Shown piece by piece: positions 8,571-18,622 of a stretch of 64,000 nt of DNA. The position numbers were made by a program, and so were the translations under genes. This stretch comes from Mucilaginibacter xinganensis. GTDB lineage: Bacteria; Bacteroidota; Bacteroidia; Sphingobacteriales; Sphingobacteriaceae. Below the pieces are notes generated by a model that made no database searches, was not told the origin of the DNA, and worked only from the letters and a program-made list of their open reading frames with translations. The stretch is taken from positions 806,001-870,000 of the forward strand of contig NZ_CP022743.1 of assembly GCF_002257585.1 (NCBI RefSeq). The letters run 5' to 3'. Position 1 is the stretch's first letter. Every line of letters begins with the position of its first letter.

Positions 8571-11093
8571 TTAAATATGGCTACCTGAAAAATTTAAAGG
8601 GATCAACAGCTTTATGCTCAAATTTCGTCCCATATTATAGACACCAACCCTGCCGGTGGTGTAGTTTACCGGCAGGTATTTAAAGCGGCTCATATAATCG
8701 ATATACGCGGTGTTAAAAATGTTGTTGCAGATCAGATACAAGCTGCAAATAGTTTTACCTTTTGATACAATATCACCGCCTGCGCCTGCATTGAACAACA
8801 CATAACCTTTAGTAGCAGAAGTACTTGCAGCGTATTCGTAAGGTGTTAACGCTGTATTTAACCCGCTGTAAATAGCATACTGGCGATACACATCGTTTTG
8901 CTGGAAACAGGTTAGCATCCCCGCTTTAAAATAAGCGTTCTTTATAAAGTTGCCTATTTTGGTAACCGGGAACTTCAAGTCGGCGGTAATTCGTGTTGGC
9001 GGAACAAATGGCAAATATTTGGTTGAGTCGGGTGCGTTAACCAAATGTCCGTACACATAACTGAATGTGGTGTTTAACTCCACCCATGATATCGACGATG
9101 GATGGATATTAAAAGCAACCTCGCCGCCGTACAGTTGCGCCGTCCCGTTAGTGTATTTATAAACAGGCGCAGCGCCTAAGCCAACTGCGTTTAACGAATT
9201 ATTAATCGAATCGGCGCCCAAAGCATCTTTAAGGCCCCTTGCGTAAATAAAATTGCTGATCCGGTTATTGAATAGATCAATTTCAAAGTCTACGTCCTTC
9301 GAATTTACCCCAAACGCAATATCTTCTTCAAGACTGGTTTCGGGCTTGATGTCATGGTCGCCAATTTCATAAACTACAGTACCATCGTGTACGCCGTTTG
9401 CGGCTGCCTCGGCAACATTTGGCGCGCGCCACCCTCTTGATAAATTTGCTTTTAAAAACACATTTTTCGAAAAATTGTAGGCACCGCCAACGCTAAATGA
9501 GATCCCGTTAAAATGAGATTTAAATCCCTGGAACTCGTGAAACGCGTTTTCGGCATTCGGGGCTACCGGCGCCTGCGTAGTGGAATCAACCCAATGGTCG
9601 ATCCCGTTAAATGTACGGGTATCATAGCGAATGCCGCCGCTCAGGTTAAGGTTACCGATTTTTTTATTGGCGATAGCAAAGGCGCCAATTTCAAAAAAGT
9701 TATAATTAGGGATCAGCAAAAGCGTACCCAGGCTTTGCGATGATTGATAAACCCCGTTTACACCCCCGGTATAATTAAACGTACCTTCCTGCGATGACAC
9801 ATAACGTACATCATAAGTAGCAGCGTTTGAACTGTAATAGATATCAGAAACATCCGGGATAGTTGGGTCGTTATTTTCCTGGCGCTGGTTTTTTTGCCAC
9901 GAAAATATTCCTTTAATGCGGCCGCTGCCGGCGGCAATATTGTTATCCCATACAACTTTTGTATGCCGTATTTTTTGGTTGATAACAAAAGGGGTATAAG
10001 TGGTTTGTTCCTGGTGAGTTGGCAAAACGTAGGTAGGCTCGCCTCCGTTCAGGTCGGGGTACGAAACCGGCCTAACCATTTTGCCGCTAAGCGAATCCCG
10101 CGTTCCATCTACTATACCGGTCCGCAAATCGAAATAACTTGCATGTAGTTGTGAATATCCCCATTTACGGTGGATGCCAATAGTTGCATCTGCATTAAAA
10201 TTGCTGAATTGAGAGTTCAATACATATCCGTCATACTTATTGCGGTAAGCATGTGCCATGGTATTATCTATCCGCGCACTCCAGGCAATCCCATTTTTTG
10301 TGCCCGCCAGGTGAAACATATTATTTATAAGCCCGTTGTTGGTCTGATAATTGAAAAGTACATCACCTTTTGTTTGCCCTTCCGGCAAGGCAGCTTCCGG
10401 GATCAGGTTTATTACACCAGCTATAGCGTCAGAACCATAAGCCAGCGAGCCGGGGCCTTTTAAAATTTCATAACGATTTACAGCATTGCCATCAGCCTCG
10501 ATCCCAAATTCGTCAAACCATGCCTGATCCACCTGCTGCACGCCATCATTTATGGTAAGTACCCGATTATAGCCCAAACCGCGGATAACAGGTTTTGAAA
10601 TGCTGGGTCCGTTTGTCATCCCCGAAACACCGGGTGTTTTGGTAATGGCATCAATTACATTGCTCGATGAATTTTGAAGCAGTTCTGAATTGCTTACTGT
10701 AGCTAATGGTATAGGTGTCTTCTGTTTGTCGGTTGCAGAACTAACTCCGGTTACCACCACCTCGTTCAGTACCGTTGCAGAAGGCGCAAGCGCGTAATCT
10801 TTCTTTACATCGCCTTTTATATCAACCGTTTCAATGTGGGTAGCATATCCTATTATTTTAACCTCTACCAGGTAAGCAGCATGGCTAATATTTTTTAGGC
10901 GATAGTTGCCAAGAGAATCGGAAATGGACGAAATATTAAGATCAGGAATACGCACCGTGGCGCCGGCCAGACCGGAATGACTTTTGCTATCTGTTATTTT
11001 TCCGCTAATGGAGCTTTGAGCCTCAGCAATTGCATGAACCATTACTAACAGATAAACAGATAAAATATATTTAAATGTAACAGGTATTTTCAT
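8571..11093 (-). CDS. TonB-dependent receptor, probable transition-metal type
   Basis: An 840-residue outer-membrane receptor. Signal peptide about 1-25 (ending AEAQ), carboxypeptidase-like regulatory domain about 28-105, plug domain about 125-230 with NEVVVTG and the segment IRGLGYNRVLTINDGVQQ, then a 22-strand-type barrel to the C-terminus. The plug motif resembles ZnuD-like and copper receptors rather than siderophore or glycan receptors. Substrate assignment to zinc or copper is inferred, helped by the small gene upstream (11212-11613), whose family commonly precedes such receptors. The receptor starts at the ATG at 11091-11093, 118 bp after that gene. Confidence 0.85.
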   Translation of the reverse strand: MKIPVTFKYILSVYLLVMVHAIAEAQSSISGKITDSKSHSGLAGATVRIPDLNISSISDSLGNYRLKNISHAAYLVEVKIIGYATHIETVDIKGDVKKDYALAPSATVLNEVVVTGVSSATDKQKTPIPLATVSNSELLQNSSSNVIDAITKTPGVSGMTNGPSISKPVIRGLGYNRVLTINDGVQQVDQAWFDEFGIEADGNAVNRYEILKGPGSLAYGSDAIAGVINLIPEAALPEGQTKGDVLFNYQTNNGLINNMFHLAGTKNGIAWSARIDNTMAHAYRNKYDGYVLNSQFSNFNADATIGIHRKWGYSQLHASYFDLRTGIVDGTRDSLSGKMVRPVSYPDLNGGEPTYVLPTHQEQTTYTPFVINQKIRHTKVVWDNNIAAGSGRIKGIFSWQKNQRQENNDPTIPDVSDIYYSSNAATYDVRYVSSQEGTFNYTGGVNGVYQSSQSLGTLLLIPNYNFFEIGAFAIANKKIGNLNLSGGIRYDTRTFNGIDHWVDSTTQAPVAPNAENAFHEFQGFKSHFNGISFSVGGAYNFSKNVFLKANLSRGWRAPNVAEAAANGVHDGTVVYEIGDHDIKPETSLEEDIAFGVNSKDVDFEIDLFNNRISNFIYARGLKDALGADSINNSLNAVGLGAAPVYKYTNGTAQLYGGEVAFNIHPSSISWVELNTTFSYVYGHLVNAPDSTKYLPFVPPTRITADLKFPVTKIGNFIKNAYFKAGMLTCFQQNDVYRQYAIYSGLNTALTPYEYAASTSATKGYVLFNAGAGGDIVSKGKTICSLYLICNNIFNTAYIDYMSRFKYLPVNYTTGRVGVYNMGRNLSIKLLIPLNFSGSHI

Positions 11094-11211
11094 TCGTAAA
11101 AATTTAGTAGAAATTACATTGATAAAATCAAATTACGACCAGGCTCACCTGCAGGAAATGAGCGTCATTGCTATTTTAAAAGTAATGAGTGTTTAGACGC
11201 GCTAAAGGGAA

Positions 11212-11613
11212 TCAGGAAACCAAACAATCTGGTGGTGGGGCATAGATGTCCTTAAAAAGGAAATCATATAAAAAAGCGGATTCCGGGAATGGTGCACGGG
11301 CCGGGAGGTTTAAAGAAAAATATAAGTGTTGATGGTTCTTTCCCGAGGCGAAATATTTCGCCGCATATATTTTAATAGTCTTACCAACCAGTAATTTTCC
11401 CGTGGCATTACTCTTTTCAACATGGGTAAGCTTATTTACCAAAGCGTCCTCATCGGCGTCAGCACAGGTATAATACGATGTTACTCCATTAGCTTTACTT
11501 GTTTTAACAATATCATACATTTTGCCGTTGGCAAGTATTTCGTCATCATCAACCAGCTTAAACCCTTTGCTATCCGATGAAAATAAAATGAACTTTTGGC
11601 CAGCAGTTTCCAA
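11212..11613 (-). CDS. Small protein associated with metal TonB receptors; true start probably upstream
   Basis: From the TTG at 11611-11613 this gives 133 residues with a core DDDEILANGKMYDIV and a C-terminal PPP motif, a pattern I know from small membrane-anchored proteins next to metal TonB receptors in Bacteroidota. Those relatives begin with a membrane segment. Here the same frame stays open upstream to about 11772 and encodes a hydrophobic segment (TTFSIFLIALIGYFSFGASL) followed by a plausible soluble stretch, but has no ATG, GTG or earlier TTG. An ATT at 11752-11754 would give a protein of 181 residues. Either a rare start codon is used or the 5' end is damaged. Function unknown; role in metal handling is inferred from the neighbour at 8571. 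Confidence 0.65.
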   Translation of the reverse strand: METAGQKFILFSSDSKGFKLVDDDEILANGKMYDIVKTSKANGVTSYYTCADADEDALVNKLTHVEKSNATGKLLVGKTIKIYAAKYFASGKNHQHLYFSLNLPARAPFPESAFLYDFLFKDIYAPPPDCLVS

Positions 11614-11754
11614 GTCATTATCAAGGTACCGCTCCGCGTTTATTTTACAGAGCTGAATTTCTGCCCAATAAAATAACGACGCGCCGAATGAGAAATACCC
11701 AATTAATGCGATTAAAAATATGGAAAACGTTGTTTTGATAAAATTGTGATTAAT

Positions 11755-12094
11755 GGTACAAGCAGCATTGTAAATATAACATTATGATTTTAAAATCCGC
11801 CCTAATGCAGGGAGATATTATCAATTATTATTATAGCAAATACCCGCAAAAAAAACGCAACTCTATCTGTATCGGCTGGCTAAACCACTGGATAACATTA
11901 GTCTGTGATTTTTAAACCTTTTTAATAAAGCTAATTATTTAAAATATCTTGTTTTAATAATTAATATATATGTATATATTTAAACTGAAAATCCGTAAGG
12001 TCCTATTACCACCGTTTTAACACAAACTCCTGATTTATTACGCTAATTTTTTTTGCATTTTATTAACTGAATAATAACAAACCTTCACCCCCTC
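11755..12094. other. AT-rich intergenic region before the BNR-propeller surface gene
   Basis: About 340 bp without a supported gene. It separates the divergent small metal-associated gene (minus) and the large surface protein gene (plus), so it should hold both promoters. It is rich in A and T, with a run of TA steps around 11960-11985. I found no good TAnnTTTG box at the right distance, no tRNA and no clear operator. Confidence 0.5.
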
Positions 12095-15000
12095 ATGAAA
12101 ACATTTTACTTAAAAGTATTTGGCAAAACTTTATTGGTTTTGCTTTTTGGTGTGTTTATCCAAAATGCTATTGCTGCAAAACGAGAAGTTTTATTGAAAA
12201 ATTTTTTGCTGACTACTGATAATTCAAGTGTTGCTGATACCCCACGGCAGGTTTCAAAAGCGAAAAAGGTAGTTGTTGAACGTGATAGAGCTAATATAAA
12301 AGATAAGGACTTTGATAAAGATAAAAAGCATCCTGAAGATGGCGTGGATGATGATATAAGCGGCCGCCAGGACCAGGAAACGGCCCGGACAAAGGACCCG
12401 TCAATTAATGTAGTGCCGACTGAAAGGTTGATACAGGCCCGAAGGATTAAGGATAGATTGGTGACACAACGTGCTAACCTTATAAAATCTGCAAATAAAC
12501 CAGGCGCTATTGCTCCAATTGCTTCTATAAGCGGAATTACATGGAGTGAACGTGGCCCAAGCAATGTAGGCGGCCGTACCAGGGCCCTGATGTTTGATTT
12601 AGGCGATGCCGCGAATGGCTATAAAAAAGTATTTGCTGGTGGCGTAGGCGGTGGTTTATGGGTTACAAATGATATTACTGCATCTCCCGTATCATGGACC
12701 AAAATAAATGACTTTTTTGAGAATATTGCCATCAGTTGCATTGCGCAAAATCCTGTTAACCCACAGGTGATTTATGCAGGCACCGGCGAAGGATATTATA
12801 ATGGTGATGCCATACAGGGTTTGGGGGTTTGGAAAAGCACTGACGGCGGTGCAAGCTGGACCAGGCTGACAAGTACTTCGTTTTACACCAACATAAATGC
12901 AATTGCGGTTGATAAAAACGGCAGTGTGTACCTGGCGGCTCGTGATTTTGGAATAATGAAATCAGGCGACGGCGGTTCTTCCTGGAGTACCGCAATATCA
13001 ACAACCGGTGCTGCAGACGTTCAGTTGGCTGCCAATGGTGATGTGTACGCCAGTGACGGGGTTTTCAGTGCAGGGCATATTTATATTTCTGATTTTGCGG
13101 TTAATGGCGCAGCCACAGGAAATTCAGGAACATGGACCAATATCACTCCTGGCACATCGGGTACCATTACGCCTTCAACTACCAGCTGGTGGCGTATTAA
13201 GCTTGCTTGCGCGCCCGGTGACGCTAATACCGTTTACGCTTTATTTGAAGGGACTAATAGTTACAGCCTTACTTCTTTTCAGCGATACAATAAAGCTACT
13301 AATACCTGGGCGGTTAAGACCGTTCCTACAGGCAGCACATTTAACAACGGCCAGGCATGGTATTCCATCGCGGCAGCTGTTGACCCCACCAACGCCAATG
13401 TGGTTTACGCCGGCAGTTTGGATGGTGGGCGATCAATTGATGGCGGCACTACCTGGGCGGTTCAAACACAATGGTATGTTGGTGAAGTAAGCGGCTTAAA
13501 TGCTGACCAATATGTGCATGCCGACCATCATGCTTATGTATATGCACCAGGTTCGGCCGGCAGGTTTTTGATGGGAACCGATGGTGGTATTTTTTATACG
13601 TCAACCGCCACTGCCGCGCATCCTTCATTTGCCGACAGGAATAACGGCTATAACGTTACCCAATTTTATTCTGTTGCAGTGCATCCTACAAATACCAATT
13701 ATTTCCTTGCAGGCGCGCAGGACAATGGCACGCAGCAATACACCACTGCGGGGATAAATGCCACCGCCGAGGCTACCGGCGGTGACGGCGGGAACGCTTT
13801 TATAGATCAGACGAATGGTAACATACAGCTAACCTCATATGTTTATAACAACTTTTGGGTGTCAACTGATAATGGGGTAAATTTCATCCAGCATTTTTTA
13901 GGAAATACGGGTGGTTTTATAAATCCGTCAGACTATGATTCCAATTCAAAAAATCTGTATTCGGGCGATGCATCAGGAAGTTACTTCCGGTGGAACAATA
14001 TTACAGCAGGCACCAGTACTTCGGATGTAGCCGTTACTGCTTTTAGCGGTGCAAATGTAACATCGGTTACCGTTGCCCCAAAAACACTTAACAGGGTATA
14101 TTTCGGGCTGGATAACGGCAAAGTGGCCGTAGTTGATAATGCAAATACCGGAACAAGTATTGCTGGCACTGTTTTGTCGCCAAGCGGATACGGCACAGGT
14201 TCAGTTTCGTGTGTTGCTGTTGACCCTTCTTCAGAAGATCATCTTTTGGTATCCTACTTCAATTATGGATACCCAAGTGTTTACGAAACAAAAAATGCCA
14301 CTGCGGTTACACCAGTTTGGACATTGGTAGAGGGGAACCTGCCTGATATGCCCGTTCGATGGGCGATGTTTTATCCCGGAGACTCGACGAGGGCTATCAT
14401 AGCTACCGAACTGGGGGTATGGACAACGGATAAACTTAACAGCAGCTCTACGGTTTGGTCGCCCACAAACTCCGGGCTGGCAAACGTTGAAGTTGACATG
14501 TTAAAATTCCGTGCCTCCGACCGCACGTTAGCTGCAGCAACCCATGGGCGTGGTTTATTTACCACCACGCTGCCTGTTATATCAAATGCCGCAACCGACG
14601 CCACGCTTTCAAACCTGGCGCTTAATCACGGCACCTTATCACCGGTATTTGCTTCTTCAACTTCCAGCTATACGGCAAGTGTGCCCAATGCAACAACATC
14701 AATTAGTATAACACCAACGGCTAATGCACCCGGCGCAACAATAAAAGTAAATAACACAGCCGTTGCCTCTGGTACCGCATCAGCAAACCTGACGCTGGCT
14801 GTTGGCCCAAACACAATTAATACGGTTGTAACGTCGGCCGATGGAACGGTTAACAAAACTTACGCGGTGATCGTAACCCGACTGTCAAACAATGCCCTTT
14901 TAACAAGCCTTAAGATAACCCCAAGTACCGCTCTAGCTACCGTAACCGGGCCCGGATATAAAAATTATACCACAACCGTTCCGAACAGCGAAACCAGCCT

Positions 15001-16747
15001 TACCGTTACTTCAGTGGTTCAGGATGCTACGGCAACCATTAAAGTAAACGGAACAACGGTAGCCTCGGGCATAGCATCACCAGCAGTTCCGCTTACAGTG
15101 GGAGCTAACGTAATTACTGTAGCGGTAACAGCACAGGATGGTACCACCGTTAAAAATTACATCATTACCGCCACAAGAAAATCGGCTTCGTCAATCGCTA
15201 CGCTTGCCAACCTTACCACCAATGCAGGCGCGCTTAACCCGGCATTTGCAACATTAACCACCGCGTACACTTTGCGCGTACCCAATGCAACAGCATCTAT
15301 TAAGCTAACGCCAACAGCTACCGCCAACGACGCGACTATAACGGTTAACGGAACGGTAGTTGCATCAGGAGTCGCATCACCAAGTATTCCGTTAAATGCA
15401 GGTGATAATATGATCAATACGGTGGTAACAGCGGCAGATGGCACTACCGTTAAAACATACACATTAACAGTAACACGATCAGCCGCGGGCTTATCAACCA
15501 ATGCCCTTTTATCGAGCTTAAAGATAACCCCAAGTACTGCTCTTACTACGGTAACCGGGCCCGGATATAAAAACTATGCCACATCGGTTCCTAACAGTGA
15601 GACCAGCCTTACCGTTACTGCAGTTCTTCAGGATGCTACGGCAACCATTAAGGTTAACGGCACAACTGTAGCTTCAGGCGCTGCATCGCCATCCATTCCG
15701 CTGGCCGCAGGCGCCAATGTTATTACCGTTGTGGTAACGGCACAGGACGGAGCTACCGTTAAAAATTATATCATTACCGCTACAAGGGCTACATCATCCA
15801 TTGCTACGCTTGCTAACCTTATAACCAATGCAGGTGCGCTCAACCCGGTATTTGCAACTTTAACAACGGCTTATACTTTGCGTGTACCCAATGCAACAAC
15901 ATCAATTAAACTAACCCCAACAGCTACTGCCGGTGATGCTGCTATAAAAGTTAACGGAACTACAACCGCGTCAGGAGTAGCATCAGCAAGTGTTCCGTTA
16001 AGTGTTGGTGATAATGTAATTAATACCGTTGTAACGGCCTCAGACGGAACCACTGTTAAAACATACACATTAACAGTAACACGGTCAGCAGCAGGCTTAT
16101 CAACCAATGCCCTGCTATCGAGCTTAAAGATAAGCCCAAGTACCGCGCTTACAACCGTAACAGGGCCCGGATATAAAAACTATACCACCTCGGTTCCCAA
16201 CAGCGAAACCAGCCTTACGGTTACTTCTGTTGTTCAGGATGCTACCGCAACCATTAAGGTTAACGGCACAACTGTGGCTTCAGGTGCAGCATCGCCATCC
16301 ATTCCGCTGGCCGTGGGAACCAATGTTATTACAACAACAGTAACAGCACAGGATGGTGCTACGGTTAAAAATTATATCATTACCGCTACAAGGGCAGCAG
16401 GTCCGGTGGCGGGTTTGTCGCTTGCAGCGCAGGGTTCAGATAGTGTAAAGACAGCCACGGATGAAATTTTGGTACACCAGGCGATCTCCCCAAATGGCGA
16501 TGGCCAAAATGATTTCCTTTTAATTGACGGATTAGCTGCGTACCCTAATAATAGCCTTTCTATAGCTACACAAAGCGGAGCGCTGGTTTATAACGCGAAA
16601 GGGTACAATAATTCATCTGTAGTGTTTGATGGACATTCCAGCTTAAATGGCAGGCTGCAACCGCGGGGCACTTATTTTTACTTGCTGGAATATTATAACG
16701 GCACACAATACAAACGAAAATCAGGCTTTATAATCATCAAATACTGA
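12095..16747 (+). CDS. Secreted BNR-propeller / cadherin-like repeat protein with gliding-type C-terminal domain
   Basis: A 1550-residue modular exported protein. Seen in order: signal peptide (about 1-28); a highly charged, probably disordered region (about 40-130, rich in K, D, R and E); a two-part BNR/sortilin-like propeller (about 150-830) with GPSNVGGRTRAL at its start and Asp boxes such as STDGGASWTRL; six cadherin-like beta-sandwich units (about 832-1435, A-B order repeated); and a C-terminal domain with SPNGDGQND typical of type IX-secreted or gliding-associated proteins. The C-terminal third is almost identical to that of the gene at 1081. The propeller is instead related to the protein at 5224-8343. 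Cell-surface adhesion or a sialidase-like role is possible, but no catalytic residues could be assigned. Confidence 0.85.
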   Translation: MKTFYLKVFGKTLLVLLFGVFIQNAIAAKREVLLKNFLLTTDNSSVADTPRQVSKAKKVVVERDRANIKDKDFDKDKKHPEDGVDDDISGRQDQETARTKDPSINVVPTERLIQARRIKDRLVTQRANLIKSANKPGAIAPIASISGITWSERGPSNVGGRTRALMFDLGDAANGYKKVFAGGVGGGLWVTNDITASPVSWTKINDFFENIAISCIAQNPVNPQVIYAGTGEGYYNGDAIQGLGVWKSTDGGASWTRLTSTSFYTNINAIAVDKNGSVYLAARDFGIMKSGDGGSSWSTAISTTGAADVQLAANGDVYASDGVFSAGHIYISDFAVNGAATGNSGTWTNITPGTSGTITPSTTSWWRIKLACAPGDANTVYALFEGTNSYSLTSFQRYNKATNTWAVKTVPTGSTFNNGQAWYSIAAAVDPTNANVVYAGSLDGGRSIDGGTTWAVQTQWYVGEVSGLNADQYVHADHHAYVYAPGSAGRFLMGTDGGIFYTSTATAAHPSFADRNNGYNVTQFYSVAVHPTNTNYFLAGAQDNGTQQYTTAGINATAEATGGDGGNAFIDQTNGNIQLTSYVYNNFWVSTDNGVNFIQHFLGNTGGFINPSDYDSNSKNLYSGDASGSYFRWNNITAGTSTSDVAVTAFSGANVTSVTVAPKTLNRVYFGLDNGKVAVVDNANTGTSIAGTVLSPSGYGTGSVSCVAVDPSSEDHLLVSYFNYGYPSVYETKNATAVTPVWTLVEGNLPDMPVRWAMFYPGDSTRAIIATELGVWTTDKLNSSSTVWSPTNSGLANVEVDMLKFRASDRTLAAATHGRGLFTTTLPVISNAATDATLSNLALNHGTLSPVFASSTSSYTASVPNATTSISITPTANAPGATIKVNNTAVASGTASANLTLAVGPNTINTVVTSADGTVNKTYAVIVTRLSNNALLTSLKITPSTALATVTGPGYKNYTTTVPNSETSLTVTSVVQDATATIKVNGTTVASGIASPAVPLTVGANVITVAVTAQDGTTVKNYIITATRKSASSIATLANLTTNAGALNPAFATLTTAYTLRVPNATASIKLTPTATANDATITVNGTVVASGVASPSIPLNAGDNMINTVVTAADGTTVKTYTLTVTRSAAGLSTNALLSSLKITPSTALTTVTGPGYKNYATSVPNSETSLTVTAVLQDATATIKVNGTTVASGAASPSIPLAAGANVITVVVTAQDGATVKNYIITATRATSSIATLANLITNAGALNPVFATLTTAYTLRVPNATTSIKLTPTATAGDAAIKVNGTTTASGVASASVPLSVGDNVINTVVTASDGTTVKTYTLTVTRSAAGLSTNALLSSLKISPSTALTTVTGPGYKNYTTSVPNSETSLTVTSVVQDATATIKVNGTTVASGAASPSIPLAVGTNVITTTVTAQDGATVKNYIITATRAAGPVAGLSLAAQGSDSVKTATDEILVHQAISPNGDGQNDFLLIDGLAAYPNNSLSIATQSGALVYNAKGYNNSSVVFDGHSSLNGRLQPRGTYFYLLEYYNGTQYKRKSGFIIIKY
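15542..16408 (+). repeat. 867-bp segment identical to 3268-4134 (copy 2)
   Basis: Direct repeat partner inside the BNR-propeller surface gene. It encodes the final B-A-B units. The near-identity continues past 16409 into the C-terminal domain with scattered substitutions, for example at 16503 (C here, T at 4229). The two copies are in the same orientation, about 12.3 kb apart, so homologous recombination between them could delete or excise the intervening genes. Confidence 0.95.
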
Positions 16748-16931
16748 TAATGTATTAAGTATACCTGAACTTTAATTACCGCTGCACTAAAAGTTGATGC
16801 CAAACAGGACACCGGCTTTTAGTGTAGTTTTACACGAAAGCAAAAATGGATGAATGTAAGCATTGAAAATAATACAGACCAATAATATTCAACCCGTTAG
16901 TAAGGTAGTGTAACCCACAACATGAATTCTT

Positions 16932-16971
16932 AAAACGAGAAAGGCCCTTTACTAAGGGCCTTTCTCGTTTT
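16932..16971. terminator. Strong bidirectional hairpin terminator between the surface gene and susD
   Basis: An 18-bp stem, arms AAAACGAGAAAGGCCCTT and AAGGGCCTTTCTCGTTTT, around a four-base loop. A-tract and T-tract flank it on both strands, so it can serve the plus-strand surface gene (stop 16747) and the minus-strand SusD gene (stop 16992). It resembles the terminator at 4612-4648. Confidence 0.85.
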
Positions 16972-16991
16972 AAAGTTTATCAAGTTTTATA

Positions 16992-18596
16992 TTAGTTTTT
17001 GGTAGCTAAATCCCACCATAAACGAGTGCCGCCGTTGTCGGGGCCGTTAAGTAAACTTAATGCTTTAGTAACTTCATCTTTATTATCCCTGTATTCGTTT
17101 GCAGAGAATGGCAACCTTCGGATAAAGCCGGTAGTGCTGATGGTGCCCTGGCTGTTGTTAACCACAACAGGCATTAAAACAGGGTAGTTGGTTCTCCTGA
17201 ACTCAGCCCATGCTTCTTCACCGTCAGGCCATAAGCCTAACCATTTCTGGGTAATTATACGTTCCAGTTTGTGCTGGTAAGTATCCGCTTCATCCCATTT
17301 AACAGTTATCTTACTTAAATAAGGGGAACCTGCAGGAACGTTGTTGGTAGCGCTGGATAAGTCAACATAAGGCGCTTCAGTGCTTTTAGCATCATTTAAA
17401 TAGGTACTTGATGATACAGCACTTTGATCAAATGAGGTATTGATACCCTGCTCATAAAGGCTTTGCGCTGTACCGCCGGCATTCCAGCCACGTAAAGCAG
17501 CTTCAGCCTTCAGGAAATATATTTCTGATGCGGCCATAAAGCGGATAGGAGAAGTGTTGGTAAGATTAAAGTTGCTCGCATCGGCATACTGGCTGGTTGA
17601 GCTGATTGGCACACCATTACGGATACCACGGTACTCACCATTTTTGTTTACCAGGAAGTAAGCAGGAAGCCTTGGGTCATTGAAGCCTTTAAGGTAACAT
17701 TCCATTGGCGCTCCAAGGTTGATATCTGTATATTCATAATCAACAGACCAAAGCGGGTTGGTAAACGTTACGCCATTTGCTGCCTTTACATAGGCGTTAT
17801 CAGCATTGGTAGTGATTAATCCACCTGCATCGTTCATGGCAGCTTCTGCCTGAGTTTTTGCGGTGGTAGGATCAACCATTGAAATACGCATAGCTAAACG
17901 CAATTTTAATGAGTTGGCAAATTTTATCCACTTTGTATAATCGCCACCATAAATTAAATCGTATGCGGCCATTGGCGTAGCACCAGGGTGAGCAGCAACG
18001 TAAGTTTTTAAAGATGCGATAGCAATATCAAGTTCTTTAAAGAATTCGTTATAAACCGCCTGCTGGCTGTCATACGGAGTTGAAAGGCCACCTTTACCAA
18101 ATTGAACATAAGGTATAGGACCGTAGATGTCAGTAAGACGGTGCATCCCTTCAACTTTTAAAATGTAAGCTACGGCTAAAAAGTCAGGAGCTGCTGTAGC
18201 TGCTTTTTTGTAAACTGATTGCCAGTTACTCATTATCGACGGATAGGCCAAATCAAACGCTGCAGTGTTCCAGCCGCTAACCAAACCATAATTGGTATTA
18301 TTTACGCCGCCATTAAAAGGATCGCCAGACATCATGAAGCCTGAGTAAATATCCGCGTTAAGGTTCTGCTGTACCTGGAAGTTGTAGTTGGTTGAGTTAA
18401 CAACACCTAACTGCATCGGGATCAAAAATGAACCGTAACCTTCACCATCAATTTTCAACAGTGAGTCGGTAGCATTGTACTTGTTCGTGTTGTATTTTTC
18501 GAAGTTTTTTGTACACGATGACTGGGTGAGTGTAAAGCCTAACCCAAGCAGGGCTAAAGCGACACCGAATTTTTTATTTAAATATTTTGTTTTCAT
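16992..18596 (-). CDS. SusD/RagB-family nutrient-binding outer-membrane lipoprotein
   Basis: A 534-residue lipoprotein. The signal sequence ends in a lipobox with the acylated cysteine at residue 28 (TQSSC). The body matches the SusD-like 2 branch: early NKYNATD, central TPRs with PDFLAVAYILKVEGMHRLTDIYGPIPY motifs, and a late KWLGLWPDGEEAWAEFRRT segment. SusD-like proteins sit at the cell surface over a SusC barrel and capture glycans or peptides. The gene lies 26 bp downstream of the SusC gene on the same strand, forming a classic pair. No glycoside hydrolase or peptidase flanks it, so the substrate cannot be inferred. Confidence 0.93.
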   Translation of the reverse strand: MKTKYLNKKFGVALALLGLGFTLTQSSCTKNFEKYNTNKYNATDSLLKIDGEGYGSFLIPMQLGVVNSTNYNFQVQQNLNADIYSGFMMSGDPFNGGVNNTNYGLVSGWNTAAFDLAYPSIMSNWQSVYKKAATAAPDFLAVAYILKVEGMHRLTDIYGPIPYVQFGKGGLSTPYDSQQAVYNEFFKELDIAIASLKTYVAAHPGATPMAAYDLIYGGDYTKWIKFANSLKLRLAMRISMVDPTTAKTQAEAAMNDAGGLITTNADNAYVKAANGVTFTNPLWSVDYEYTDINLGAPMECYLKGFNDPRLPAYFLVNKNGEYRGIRNGVPISSTSQYADASNFNLTNTSPIRFMAASEIYFLKAEAALRGWNAGGTAQSLYEQGINTSFDQSAVSSSTYLNDAKSTEAPYVDLSSATNNVPAGSPYLSKITVKWDEADTYQHKLERIITQKWLGLWPDGEEAWAEFRRTNYPVLMPVVVNNSQGTISTTGFIRRLPFSANEYRDNKDEVTKALSLLNGPDNGGTRLWWDLATKN

Positions 18597-18622
18597 TTCA
18601 ATATCATTTATGAATCTAACAA

